Source of the DNA: Coleophoma eucalyptorum
Lineage: Eukaryota; Ascomycota; Leotiomycetes; Helotiales; Dermateaceae
NCBI GenBank assembly: GCA_026120035.1
Contig: JALRME010000015.1
Coordinates: 551,830-615,829, forward strand
Reading direction: 5' to 3'
DNA: 64,000 nucleotides
The notes beneath the pieces are model-generated. The model made no database searches and had not been told where the DNA came from. It worked only from the letters and a program-made list of their open reading frames with translations. Below, in pieces: positions 33,787 through 46,147 of this stretch. A program made the position numbers and the translations under genes. Within the stretch, counting starts at the first letter, position 1, and each line of letters starts with the position of its first letter.

Positions 33787-36700
33787 TGAATTATGCAGAT
33801 ATATTGTATACGGCCGAAAGCCTCTGTGAAATTTCGATTTTAGAATAGCAGTACTTCTATCCCCACAAGCACTTAGTCATTGTTCCTTGTATATCAGCGT
33901 CTTCCAGGTTAAAGTTTGAGAAGGCTCTAGCCTAAAATAATATATCCACATGGACATAATGTGTCCAGCCGTCGCATCGCCAAGACCCGAAAATCAACCT
34001 CAGATGTTCCGCCTTGAAAGTATATTCGAGACCCGTAGCAATTGACTTTTGTTCACCACAGAACTGGAAATTGGTCTCGCACTGGAAAGAACCAAGATTT
34101 TTTAGTCCTTTTTTTTTAGTCATTTCGGAAGGAATGCTACTTCCTGGTGGAGTCAACACACCACATTACATCAAGACTGGAACATTGAGTTTGCCGGTTC
34201 CACGTCGGATGAGGATCATCGGAGAATTCTTCATTGCCGTTTTCTCAATGATGAACTTGGTACAGGAAGGTCTAGGACAAAGTTTTCATGAACCCTCATC
34301 CATGCAAAGGGTCTCATCCTCCTGCTGAGATTTAGAGTTTTCTTCGAATAAATGCAGTCCCAAGCGCCAGCTTCGTTGAATTGCGGGCTCAGATGGAATG
34401 TCCACGGACGAGACAAAAGGTCAACGGATCGATCCTTATCTAAGAGCAGCTCGCAAATGAAACCCACTTCACTAGAAGCACAATTACTAGACGATGATGA
34501 TTGAATTGAGCAATTCAGGGGCTTCCTCCGCCTTTGACCGGTGTTGATGTCATCTATTCTTGTGAAAGCAATCCCGTAGAACCTCCTGTATACACTCGTC
34601 AAACACTCAACCGCAGCGGAAGTATCCTATTGAATCAGAATTGTGGAAAGTAGGTTCTACTTTCGAACAGCACCCCGAGAATGAAGACATTGACCGTGGC
34701 GAACTGCTTGGACGAAGGCTTTCGATATCTTGAAGTCTAAAGGGGGCCAAGGTAGTTGTAACGACGAGCCAGTACTTCCCCCAATTCGACCACAATCCGT
34801 TGCGTCGGCAGTCCAAGCAACCACGATAAACCCCCTCCCACTTGTAGCCAAATCAGTAATAATTGCGAAAATCTGAAATCCGTCCACTGTGTCCACTCTT
34901 TCCACTATGATGGTCCTTTTCCCTTCCGTCCTACGTGCCTCTTTTTTCAGGATAGGCCTGCTGGGCCTCAAGGTTCAGGGCTTCAGAAGTGACGAGGCAT
35001 GCCACGGCTCCAATCCTACCATGATCGCAACATCCATCATGGCGATCTTGGACCCTGTATTAAAGTAGACTGCGTCATGGAAACGACTACGTAGATGGAT
35101 ATCTTTGTTTCTCTGGGATATTGCAATTCATTCTTTGGGATCAAGATGCCCCCAAAGACCAGCTTCGTGTACTTTTGGCTCAGTATTCCTCTATCTAGGA
35201 TATATACAGAGCAGCTTGAGCTACTTCTTCATAACTGGGAGATGGAAGTTTTGCATGCTGAAAGATATTTTCGCGTACTGCGCGTTTGCCTCTCAGCTTA
35301 ACAAGCTGATAAAGAAGTTGGAAAGCACTGGGGTCGGCATTCCGATCCATGAAGTGATTGAGAATCCACAGGGAGCCGGGTTTGAGACCTTTGTTCCAGC
35401 TCAAAGGACCCTGGACTCCTTAGATCCATTTCTGCAGAGTGTTGCTGTCCCCTGCCTGTGTAAATAAGTCTGTGCTCTCTCGATTCTGGCACTTTGTAGA
35501 TGCTTCTTTGTTGGATATCCCAAGGGTCTTGGAAGACAGATCACTTCCGTTTGCATAGAAGTCTATTCGTCGTGAACCTACCGAATTCCCGATGCTCAGC
35601 GATTTTGTGTCAACAAGATTCGGAACAGCCATACTGAATTTATCCGTTCTTAGATGATCCATTTTTCGTATCCCTCTTAGCTATGCGAACCGGAGAAAAG
35701 CCATCCACAAGATACCAACAATTCTTCGGCAAGTGGGCATAAAGAAGTGGAGCTGTTTTATGAATACAATGTGCACAGTGCACGCGGCATGATAATCATG
35801 AAAATCATTGCTCTGTATTGACGGTTCGCCTGCCCTTCTTTACCAGAAGGCTGGGTTCCGTTTAAGGAGAAGAGGAGCCAGTCCTGTAGAAAAGGGAGCG
35901 GTGGAAGCTTGCGGCCCGTGGCGCTTTTGCCACAGGGTCGTTTTCTTCCACTTACAGTGTCCACTACAACCGATGGTTCACATCGCCCATCAATTGCTAT
36001 TCGTGGAAGTCTCTCCAGCCTCTCACAGGTGCTGTGTGCAAAGTTGGAAAGGATTGCCGTAAACGTAGCTGGAATTGAAGTTGTGCCTCCCGTTTGGGTA
36101 ATCTCTGTCTCGAAAGGGGTGAAGGGGGAGCATCATGTCATCACTATCATTGACACCATGAAAATTTCTAGGGTGTATAAGCACAGTATTGTAGGTTCTG
36201 ACGGACGAGCAAGCCAGTAAGAAACAAGCACCGAAAAGTTCGAGTATTGTAATGCCCTCGTGAGAATTTGGAGTGGAGGCCGCAGCATGTCAAGTCGTCA
36301 AACTGCAGCGCCTTCATCTAAAATAGAAAACAGGAAGCAAAACCTTGTGCTGCACTGGGTTGCACAGCACTCATTGCATGAGGAAGCTTTCTTCTGCGTA
36401 CTCTACCTGAGACACACAGGATGCACATGGAGAAGAAAAAAAGTTTCCCGTCATTCAAAGTCTGGGACACCAAAGCCTGTCCCAAGGTTCGGGACAGAAA
36501 GATTCCTTCCATGTAACACGAAGATCTCTCAGACATTGTAGACGGGATGCCAGCTGTCTGTACACAGTAGCCCAATCCGGTTGCTTCTTTGTTCCAGTAG
36601 CTTACCGCCGAGCCAACTTTCTTTTTCTTTCGAGGCCTTCCAGAAGCCTAAAGGCCGGAACGAAGGTTTGCAGTTTGCAGGTCCCAACTTTGCAAAGGCG

Positions 36701-39700
36701 TGCCAAAAACGTGTTACACAGAACGATTTCGGTACCAATAGTCAGTTGGTCGACGCAGCGCAGACACGTTCTTACGCGTGGCACCACGACCTGACCATTC
36801 TCCCCCCTTCCCTCCCCCTCCCCCTCTCCTTCCGCCTTCCGAAGCCGCGAAACTCTCAACAAGATTGGTCGGCCGGGGAAGAATGGAACTGGAAAAGAAG
36901 CAGCCAAAAGGCGTCGGGGAAGAGGAATGTGACTTCCCTTGCATAGAGATGGCATCCTCGCATCGGGGTTAATGACCCAAAAGACTCGTGCTTCCCGTGC
37001 TGCTGGGTATTGCCTGTCTCGCTTAATCCCAGACCCAGCCCAGCCTGGGATGTGGATGTGATATAGAGTGTGATGCGGTACGGTCAGTAACCAAGGTCAT
37101 AAAGAACTAGAGCACGTTGAGTAGCTGCTGGCCTTCTTTCTTGCTTGAACGCCTTCCACTGATTGTACTGCTTGCATGGTCTAAAACCACCTACCCTCGA
37201 GCTTTCCATCCTGCGGTATCCAGCAAAGTCTCGAATGCTCTCCCAAGCATCTAGCATCCTTGGGTCTGACCTCGGGGCTCCAGGAACAGCACGGGGAGGG
37301 TAATTGCGTGAACCATGAAAAGGGCTTTGAGGGAGACAGACAGGCGCCGAAAGAAATCACTAAGTGGAACTTTTCCTTCGTTGCCTTGCAACCCAAATCT
37401 CGAGATCATGTCCACCCTTCTGTTTTAGGTGTGGCAAGTTCGGAGGTGGTCTGCAAATAGTACCCGCACAGCTACCGCGATCTTCAGTGTGAGGAAATGT
37501 ACAGCCGTGGAGCTTGATTGCGATGAGCAGGTTGGAGGGTCAGATTGAGTGGGGAAAAGCTCGATTTGGAGATGCTTTGCTCGAAGTGTGGACTGTGCTT
37601 TGCTGCGAAGGACATTTGGGCATGTCTTTGGGATTTTCAGGTTTGAATGTATCCATGTATCCGAGCTCCCGCGCATCGAAAAGCGCTGTCTGTCATCCAG
37701 ACTTTCCAAGATCCCTCTTGAAACTTGCGAAATCCCATGCCACCACCCTATCTACCTTCATTTTCGGGCAACATGAATTGTTTGGAACGATAACAGAGGA
37801 TTTCGGATTCGGCTGTGATCTTGGCCATAGCGATGGCCTGACTTGATAGATTGCTCGTATTGATGAAGCTGTGCCGGAAAAATTAGGATCTAGGATTTGA
37901 GATCATAGCATGGCTTCGGAACAACGCGATAGTGATATATCAAGTAAGCCTGTGGCCAGAGAGTACGAGGATATCCGCCTGATGTCTTCAAAATATGGTA
38001 TCTTGTTGCAAGCTGACCTGGTACACCTGCCCATTCAGGCTGATCTCACGATCCTGACACCAGCCTGCTACTCGGCAATATGCTTGCTAAGTGGCATGCG
38101 GTGCGTCAGAGTTGCTGGAAGAAGTTATAGTTAGGATCTGGTGGCTTGAGATTAGAGATATCGTGGTCTGATGGTTCAGGGCAGATCTCTCACCCATAGG
38201 CAAGGAGTGACAAGGCAGTACCGTAGGCTACATAAGAAAATAGCTACTCGATGAAATACACTGATTGTTGTTTTAATTCGCGGCCATTATCCATCAATTC
38301 AAAAAGCTTGTGACAATTGGGTAGAGAAGGACACGAATTTGTAATGGGACAGAAAAATGTAGACCTTGGAGTAGCATGGCTATGCGTTAAGCGGTGCAGT
38401 TTGACGCGCTCTGCAGAATCTTGACCCATCTGCACCAGAGTGTCGTGAATCAGAATGCACCACCAAGTCTTCATTTTTGGCGAGACACAGCACAATACAG
38501 CACTGCAAGAGACTTCAGATTGCATTTATATCGCTTACTGCGGACATAACTGGAGGTCGAACTGATGTGCGCTCTTCTAAATTACGGTCGCGTACCAAAG
38601 TGGTAGCACTTCGCTACCTCCCTTCGGTTACAAATAATCATACGATATCGTCTTTCTGTCACTTTCGCCTCAGCATGCTATGCGGGGAGGAGATCCAACG
38701 TTTGTGTACCGCTTTACCAAGGTCATAAACCTGGAAATTGCTTGCTTCTCGGGCCCCTTTCCCGGGCTCAACGCTGTTGTTCTTTTGCTTCTGCGCCGGC
38801 TCGAAAGATTGGGATTGTAGCGACCTCAATATACCAGATACACCGTCCTCAAAAGTGTTGTAGCCAAACATGTTCGATACCAGCTCGGTGCGGAGGAACA
38901 GAAATCTCGGTGCGATTATTCTTGGGGATAGACATCCGTCTTCGTACCGCGCAGGTCTCTCCACATTCGGTCGGCTCCCGTGGTGGTTGCTATTTATTGG
39001 GACAGACGTGGAGATTGATTGGGGAGGGAAGCATTCAAGCATAAAGAACAGGGTGAGGCAACGGCAAGGAAAAGGTCAAAGTAGGCGAGGGAGGTGGCGA
39101 CGACACCAATGGGAAGGGAGGTCAAGACTTGAGAACCACATCAAAACCATCACACCGGCTATCCCTGCCCGACCTACGGTGCCTTGAAGCTCTTCAACTC
39201 TGCTCTCCACCGTCTCCACTCCGCTTCCTCATCTGGGACCAGCCGCAGCAAAGATGACGGAAGCTTGCTCTCTGCACGAGTCAACGCCCGAGGACGACAG
39301 CCGCTTTTCATGACCATGTGTTCGTAGATTGGCCCGGACGTGCTGCCCAAGAGCGATCCTCTGCTGATTTTCGTCTGCTGCAACAGGCCATGGGTGACAG
39401 GAGACAAATGACAGGAGAGACAGACGCTCAATTACCTGACCCAAGACCCACCACCGACACCCACTTCCCTCCCTCTTGGTCGGTCTTCCTGGAAACCCCG
39501 GGGCCTGGGTTTGCTGCTTTGCCCATCACCATTGGCTTCGGTTCATTGCGGCACTGGGCTCCGTGATGAAGCTTCTTACTGTACAGTATGGGTGAAGCTT
39601 CCCACCGCACTGATTGCCCCTACAGCAGCATATCTTCCCAGGACATGCTGAGTTTATAATATGCCGATTGATTACAGTTGTACAATTCCACTGTGAATAC

Positions 39701-41476
39701 TTACTGCTGTAGCCGCTGTCCTTTTGAATCCACTTGTGTCGCGGGCCATGATTCTTGCCTTGCCTCGCCTTACCGCGCGCTGTTCTGCATACCACAGAAA
39801 CCTGATGATGGATGGGCTTGACCTGCTTCTTTTGTGCAGTGGTGCAGCGTTCGCACTCGGCTCCTCAACCCTCAATAATCGTCAGTTGCCTCCACCTCAT
39901 AGATAAAACCCCTAGACCGGAGAAAGCTGCTCGATTGATGCAGACAGACTGTAGAAACATGCATCCGGCACCAGTTTCTTGCTTCTTACAGCGCGTCGCC
40001 CGCCGGTACTCGGGTAGAATTAATTGATCAATCGATGGGTTGGGTTGCCTGACGCGACTGTGAACGCTCGAGACAAGGCATGGCTGTGCTACTTTACCCA
40101 GGCTAGGTGTCTTGCTTTCCTGTCCGCGGTGCATAAGTGTGGGCTGGCCGTGCAGTGTTGCACTGGAGGGAGTGGGAGTTGAGTGCTTTTGGGCATGTTC
40201 CGCCGGCGCATGTAGCGTTTTAATGATGGCCTTCACTTGGACGCGAGGAGCGAGTACGTGGTTCCCGCTGTCTGTTCTCCGTATCTACGATGTACCTTAA
40301 TTCTATTCCCTGCGAGTTGATAGCAATAAAAGCCAGTGTTATTGACCCTCGGCTTCTCAGGATCCCCTGGTTGAAGATTGATACGGCATCAGTTCCACCC
40401 AAAGCTTCCGGCCGCTTAGTGGAAGCCATCACCAGCCAACCTGGGTCTGGCCACTCACCACTTACCACCCTGTGGCCACAACGTACTGAGGAGGACTGAC
40501 ATGTCCCATGCTCCCCCTGTACCACTGCATGGCCTGTCCTGTCCTGTGTTGATATTCCCTGTCGGCTGTTTTGATTGCTATCCTCCGTCTCCTCTCCCCT
40601 TCTCCGGGTGGTTACACCACCCACTCACATAGACTCACTCCGCTCGAGAATACTAGCTATCGACTGACCTGGCCATGAGCGAATGAGTGAGGGAGTGTGA
40701 GGGTGTTGCTCAGTCATCACTTGCGACATCCATGCCGGCCCCGAACAGCGTTGGGCAATCAATTAAAGAGGCCTCAATCTTGCGGCGACACAGGAGTGTG
40801 CAGTAGTTGTGCATGGAATTGCTGCTGAGCTTACCGTACCCAGACCAACGTACATGCGCTTGTATCCCTTCCCGCCCGTACCCAGAAAAGCAAAAGCTCG
40901 TCCGTCCCAGGCCCCCGTTCTCGTTTCGTGGCGCCCAAGTGTCCGGTTCGCTAAAACCATCTTCTCGTCCCAACTTCCTTCCTTCCTCCTCGCCTCCTCT
41001 CTCGTCCAGCACCTCCTCCTGCTGCCGCCTTTGTCTGTCTGCCTCGACGACGACGACGGACTTCCACCTGCTTCGTGCCAGTTGGCTACTTACGTGCTCG
41101 TCACCATCACCCTCAATTAACCCTTCCTCTCTGCGTCTATCAGCTCGCCACTATCGTTAGACTGGAACATTGATATCGTATTAATTACATCCTCTGGTTC
41201 AATCAATCAATCAACCAGGACAGGCCCGCAAAGCAGCCGACGCATCAACCACACCACCCCGACCCGATACCTCACTCTGTTTTCGCGAAAAAGTTATTAT
41301 AGCAAGGTGTTGGTCCCGAAACGGAAAGGAAACAGGAATTGAATTGAAGGCATCGGAATTGTAGAGGGCAGTTAGGTCGAGGAAGATATCGGCATTCACA
41401 TGTCGCAATAATAGCGAAGTGGCCCCATCCGTCATTACAACCTGTCTTGAATCTCACGCTTCGAAATCCGGGAACA
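33787..41476. other. 7.7-kb region without a supportable gene
   Basis: This is the largest gene-free stretch in the window. Many open frames of 60-140 codons lie on both strands, usually overlapping, and none shows a domain motif or a convincing exon chain. A polypyrimidine tract (CCCCTTCCCTCC type) is at about 36795-36840. A long C/T-rich segment (about 40850-41160) resembles the promoter/5' leader of the gene starting at 41477. I see no terminal repeats, transposase or reverse-transcriptase motif. It could carry non-coding transcripts or a gene with very short exons that I cannot resolve. Confidence 0.4.
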
Positions 41477-42595
41477 ATGAGCACTCCAGCAGCATCAGGA
41501 CCTCAGGTCCCAGCAGAGGATAAGCCAAAACGAGGCTTGAGTAAGTACGTCGCCAAATTTAAGAAGGCCATCAAGGACAATGGAGCTTCTAAGAGAATGT
41601 CGCTGGTGGGAGCTTCGAAACCGACAGCTGCACCCGGAGTTACGGAACCAAGGTAAGCTTACGTCTGACATCTGGATTGCTGCAGGTACGCTGACACAGT
41701 TTACAATAGTACCAAGCCAGAGGCCAGTGCTGCTCCGGTAGAAACGACCGACGCTCCAAAGGACCCTGAGGTCAAGACCTACTCTCGTGCGCAACTTGAT
41801 GCCGAGCGAGCAAAGAAATTGGGGGAACGCTTCAAGCTCAGCATTGAGCCACACGAGTGGAGCTTTGCTCCCGCCAAGGATATGGAAGTTAAGCGCATCG
41901 AGAAGCCCATTCGCATGCGTGTTCACCGTACCTGTCATAAATGTGGCATTGCCTTTGGTGCCAATAAGGCTTGCGCTGGCTGCCAACATACTAGGTGTAC
42001 CAAGTGCCCAAGATACCCAAGCAAGAAGACAGAGAAGAAACCCAAGGAGGCCGTTGCACCTATACCCGCACCCGAGGATGATATCGTTGCATTGAAGAAG
42101 AAGTTCGTGCTCGTTAAGCCAAGTAAGACAGGAGGACAGCCCTTAGTGCGGAAAAAGCCCAAGCAAAGGGTTAGGAGAACCTGCCACAGCTGCTCAGCCT
42201 TGTTCCAAGCTGGTAGTAAAGAGTGTTCTGGCTGTGGACATATCCGGTGTGAGGATTGCCCTAGGGATCCGTAAGTTCAAACAAACGCAGTAGCAGCCCG
42301 TTATATGTTGTGATACTAATTATTACATAGTGCAAAGAAGGCCAAGTATCCTGACGGGTATCCCGGCGACGAGCCTTCACCAAATTCGACGAAACCTAAG
42401 AAGTTTGCGTGCGAAGCTTGCAACAACAAGTTCGAAGTGCCCTACGACACCAACACCGATCAGCCACCACAATGTACTAGTTGTGGCGAGTCCAGAACGG
42501 CACGAGTGAAACCGAAGAAAGTCATACCAGCACCAGACCCAGAGATTCTGAAAAGAGTCGAGGAGAAGCTAGCTGCACTGAGAGTTTCCACTTGA
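41477..42595 (+). CDS. Protein with three zinc-ribbon-like Cys blocks, 3 exons
   Basis: Not recognised as a named protein. Exons are 41477-41652, 41710-42270 and 42331-42595, closing to 333 aa. The N-terminus is a basic Lys-rich region (KYVAKFKKAIKDNGASKR). Residues ~80-145 are charged and soluble. Three Cys blocks follow. The first is CHKCGIAFGANKACAGCQH then TRCTKCPRYP. The second is CHSCSALFQAGSKECSGCGH then IRCEDCPRDP, clearly related to the first (C-x2-C...C-x2-C-x-H-x-R-C-x2-CPR). The third is more divergent, CEACNNKFEVPY...CTSCG. Blocks one and two end in CPR and are separated by Lys/Pro-rich linkers (KKTEKKPKEAVAP). Such an arrangement suggests zinc binding and perhaps nucleic-acid or protein contacts. 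No signal peptide or membrane segment. Ascomycete homologues are likely, as the three exons splice cleanly. Confidence 0.85.
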
Positions 42596-45080
42596 TGTCC
42601 CACCCGATGAGAGATCGATATCTAAAATTACCCCTGGCGGCTCAAATGTACTGACAGATGAGTCACGACGACGACGACACGGCTGAACCATCGCAAGCGA
42701 GAGATTTAATCATTTGAGGCAAAAATTCGAGGTGTTTGGGAGAAGGTTTTCTGTTATCCTTTCATGTTTTTATGTTTGATTTGAGAGCGAGGGATTGTGA
42801 TATCATGGGTGTGCAGCAAACTGTCGACGGAGACGCACGGATGGATATGAGACGGCGAAAAATATTCGAGCATCTTGATCGCCACATTACGAAACACTCA
42901 ACTCGATTATACTTGCACTTTGTTTGTCAATCTGAACGGAATATCCTCACTGCCTTCGTAAAAATATCAATTGTTAACGAGGGAAAGGTCTGCGACGGTA
43001 GTTGCCATCTGTGCATATATTAGGGTGTTGACCTCTTTTCTCTTTTCCAACATTCATCTTGCATTATGGATACCCACACAACCTTACTACAACTGAGTGG
43101 AGACGGTGCACCATTAGCAGAGAGGGGACGTTCCTACACTTCTTTCGTTTTCTCGACTATTCGTGTAACCAGATGGACAACACGTTTTGGGCGTGGGGAT
43201 CATGTTTTTGGGGGTGGAGGGCCTGCAAAAAGTTTGCAACGCCGTAGATAGATGGTGCATTCATTGGCGGAAGGGAAATATCATCATCGCGTCGCTCCTC
43301 CTATTTGTCTTTGACTATCTGATTCTATCCATGACTTGTCCTGGATGGCTTATCCTAAGAATAGATTGCCAAACATCCTCACTCCTATTCTGCTGAATAA
43401 TGATCCACTGTCCAGCTGTTTTGACTCTTATCTCTAGATTAGTAGTACGCTACTGCTTCGCAACTGCACTTCTTTTCAGCTTACATGCCGATCTTGTTCA
43501 CTTTCCTGTTCGTCAGGGTCATCTCCACTTAGGTAACTCCATCCTTAGGGAGATGATTGTTTTCCATACGCTAGATGCATATTTCGGCCGATCCTAATCT
43601 GTGCCTCGGCCCTCCTCTAGCCGGCCTTTCCTCTTCTATGGAACAGCTGGCACCAGCCAGTGTGAAGTTAGAGAGAAAGCGCGGTTGAGGCTCGGACTGA
43701 GCAGTCGGAAATTAATACCTTCAATCATTGAATGTATATGCTGCTCTGATTGAACTTGTAAGGACGCGCGACCCCTGGAGAGAATTTTTTTTTTTTTTTC
43801 GATTTCTAAAGTCAACGTATCGCTTCTTTGAATGTGAATTTTCGACTTCATGTAGCTTTTCACTTTCATGAATTTGTAATTCTAAAGCCGGGTTGAAATA
43901 AACCGTGGAAATCCGATGCTGCCCCTGGCCCCTTTTATTCGCTGATGTTACACAAGGTATACTCTATCACTTCCCAATCATTTCATTTGTTCCCATCTCT
44001 CTACCTTACCTTACCACGCGATTTCTTAGCACGTTAATAATAAGTCCTGTCCCAGTGGTTCGGGTTGCCCTAAAAAGCGCCAGTATTTTAGCCTTTCTTC
44101 GGCTCGACCCCTTCCCTTCTTTCCCGGAAGGCTTATTTCTCTTCCTTCACCTCGTCGCGTCTCCTGCTAACACGGAAGAAGTCCACATGCACCACTTCTT
44201 GCCTCCCGACCCATTTCTCTCCCGGATCCCTTACCCAGTCTTGCGATCGATGAGTTCTGTGAAGCACTAAGTTCTAGCCTCGCACTCGGGCTCCTGGGAA
44301 TCCTTAGGGTGATACTGGGATTTGGCGCGTCAAAACCCGCTCCGGGTGGTCGTGATATTCTTCGACGCGTTCCAGAGTATGGTTGGCTCGTGGTTGAGGG
44401 TTTGGCGGTTGATTGATGGATTCCACGGCGAATAATAGTGTAATAGCGCGATGACGAATTATTGCCAACATTTGCGTTATTGCGCACGCGATCGTCCACC
44501 GCGGTGTAACACCGAATGCTGTGTTGATCCTAGGTTTAGGCTAGTACCAGACAGTAATATACCGAATTCTTTACAGAATCCTACCAGCCATTGGAAACTT
44601 ACGTTTCTAGAGAGCAACGGCCACTGCACCAAAGACCACTGCATCAAAGACCTTACACGCGGGCATTGCCGATTCGAGGACTGCTCACGAGATGTCGAGA
44701 TGACGCTTGGTTTCGATCTTGGATCTTGCCTTTGTAAAGTCGACTTACCCCATAACATTACAGCCTTGGGAAGGACTGGAAATGTTGTGCTTGCTCAGAA
44801 TTATGTTCCGGCCAGAGAAGGAGACTGGCACCATGGCGCTCCATCTCCTTTTATGGCTTGGCTTTTCGTCCATGCCGATTTTTAGTTTGGACAGACTGCA
44901 GTATAATGGTGGCATGGTGTGGTTCTTTCCACCAGACTTGAAACTATGCGCATATGATTGTCGTCGCGCAGCAGGTTGGCACACTAGTCGGATGTTCTCA
45001 CATGTCGCTTTATCCTTGCTGTCATTCATGATATATTGCTCTAGGTATGTTCTGTAATCCAGGTTACTCTGCATCTTCCT
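42596..45080. other. Convergent intergenic region, no gene seen
   Basis: About 2.5 kb. It includes a 15-nt T run at 43785-43799. Open frames are short and without motif. No gene, tRNA or long repeat is seen. Confidence 0.45.
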
Positions 45081-46147
45081 TCAGTGCCAATATCGAGGTG
45101 CAACAGGCTTTGTTATCAACCACGCCTTCTCTAGTGCCTCGAGAACCTCTTCCGGCAGCGGGCCTTTCTCCAAATCGGCCAGGTTCTCCTCTAAATGCTT
45201 TAGACTGCTAGCACCAACGATGATGGCATCGCCGAATTCTGCTTTGAACATGGAGTGGTGCTCAAGCCACCGCAAAGCTATCTCCGCGACAGTCAGCTTG
45301 TGCTTTGCAGCGACTGACTTGATAACGTCTAAAGCGTCAAAATACGTATCGTTGAAGTAGCGGCCCTGGGTCATCCGTCCTACCCATTGTTTCGGATCAA
45401 AGCGCGACCCCTCTTCGAATTCGGTTTGATTACGCTGGTACCTGCCGGTCAAAAACCCAGCGGCTAGGGGCTGGAAGGCATACAGCGAGATGCCGTAGTG
45501 ACGGAGGCAAGGAAACAACTCAGCTTCAACCGATCGTTGAAGCGCGGAGTAGTTTCCTTGGTAGACAGTTGGTTTGATCCAACCATTCTTGTCACAAATT
45601 TCACAAACCTTGGCGACCTCGAAGGAGAGGAAATTTGATATCCCAAAACGATTGAAATATCCTTCTTTGTGTAACTTATTGACCTCGCGAAGGGTATCTT
45701 CAAATGGCACATTGCGATCTGGGGCATGAAGGTAAAACATATCGACTTTACCAGCCTTAAGTGCTTTCAGGGAATCCATGAGACCCTTACGAACATCTTC
45801 TGCAGTGTGGCTGTATTTGAGGCCGCCTATCCTGGAATTGCCTTTGTTGGGATAGAGCTTTGTATCCATAAGAATCCCCCGTTTCTGCCAGTCCACCTCT
45901 GAGAGAAGCTCCTCGCTGGTTCCGTCTCCGTATGTTCGCGCAATATCGACCTCGTTGTGGCCATATTTCTGGAAGAGATCGAGGACAGGGGCTGCATCTT
46001 CAGGAGTGCAGATGCGTGCGTGGAATGTGTCTTGAAACAAGCACGTCAGCTCAGCTCGTCAGACCTTTTGCGGATTTGGGAAGATTCACTTGGTCTTCCA
46101 ATGGCCATAGCCCCAAATACGATTTTGAGCTCAGTTTTAGCTGCCAT
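45081..46147 (-). CDS. AKR7-type aldo/keto reductase, 2 exons
   Basis: Predicted NADPH-dependent aldehyde/ketone reductase of the AKR7 group, whose animal members are named aflatoxin aldehyde reductases; fungal substrates are unknown. Exons are 46147-46090 and 46030-45081, closing to 335 aa. Exon 1 gives the first beta strand, LKIVFGAMAIGRPN. After the 59-bp intron come DAAPVLDLFQKYGHNEVDIA and RTYGDGTSEELL with the catalytic Asp and Tyr. The catalytic Lys is in RGILMDTKLYP and the His in VDMFYLHAPDRNVPFEDTL. RFGISNFLSFEVAKVCEIC, QGNYSALQRSVEAELFPCLR and FQPLAAGFLTGRY are standard AKR sequence. The C-terminus SSLKHLEENLADLEKGPLPE and the ending RYWH are also typical of AKR7. It has no metabolic partner next to it. 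Confidence 0.93.

Noticed and set aside
36581..36955. Opposed frames of about 120 codons
   Set aside because: Both come from the same polypyrimidine/polypurine tract and have no protein-like composition.
40220..41160. Open frames of 100-134 codons before the zinc-ribbon gene
   Set aside because: Arg/Ser/Pro-rich products from C/T-rich DNA, both strands open, no conserved motif.
45081..46147. Reading the aldo/keto reductase as evidence of a mycotoxin pathway
   Set aside because: The AKR7 name is historical; no biosynthetic genes are near and fungal members have diverse substrates.
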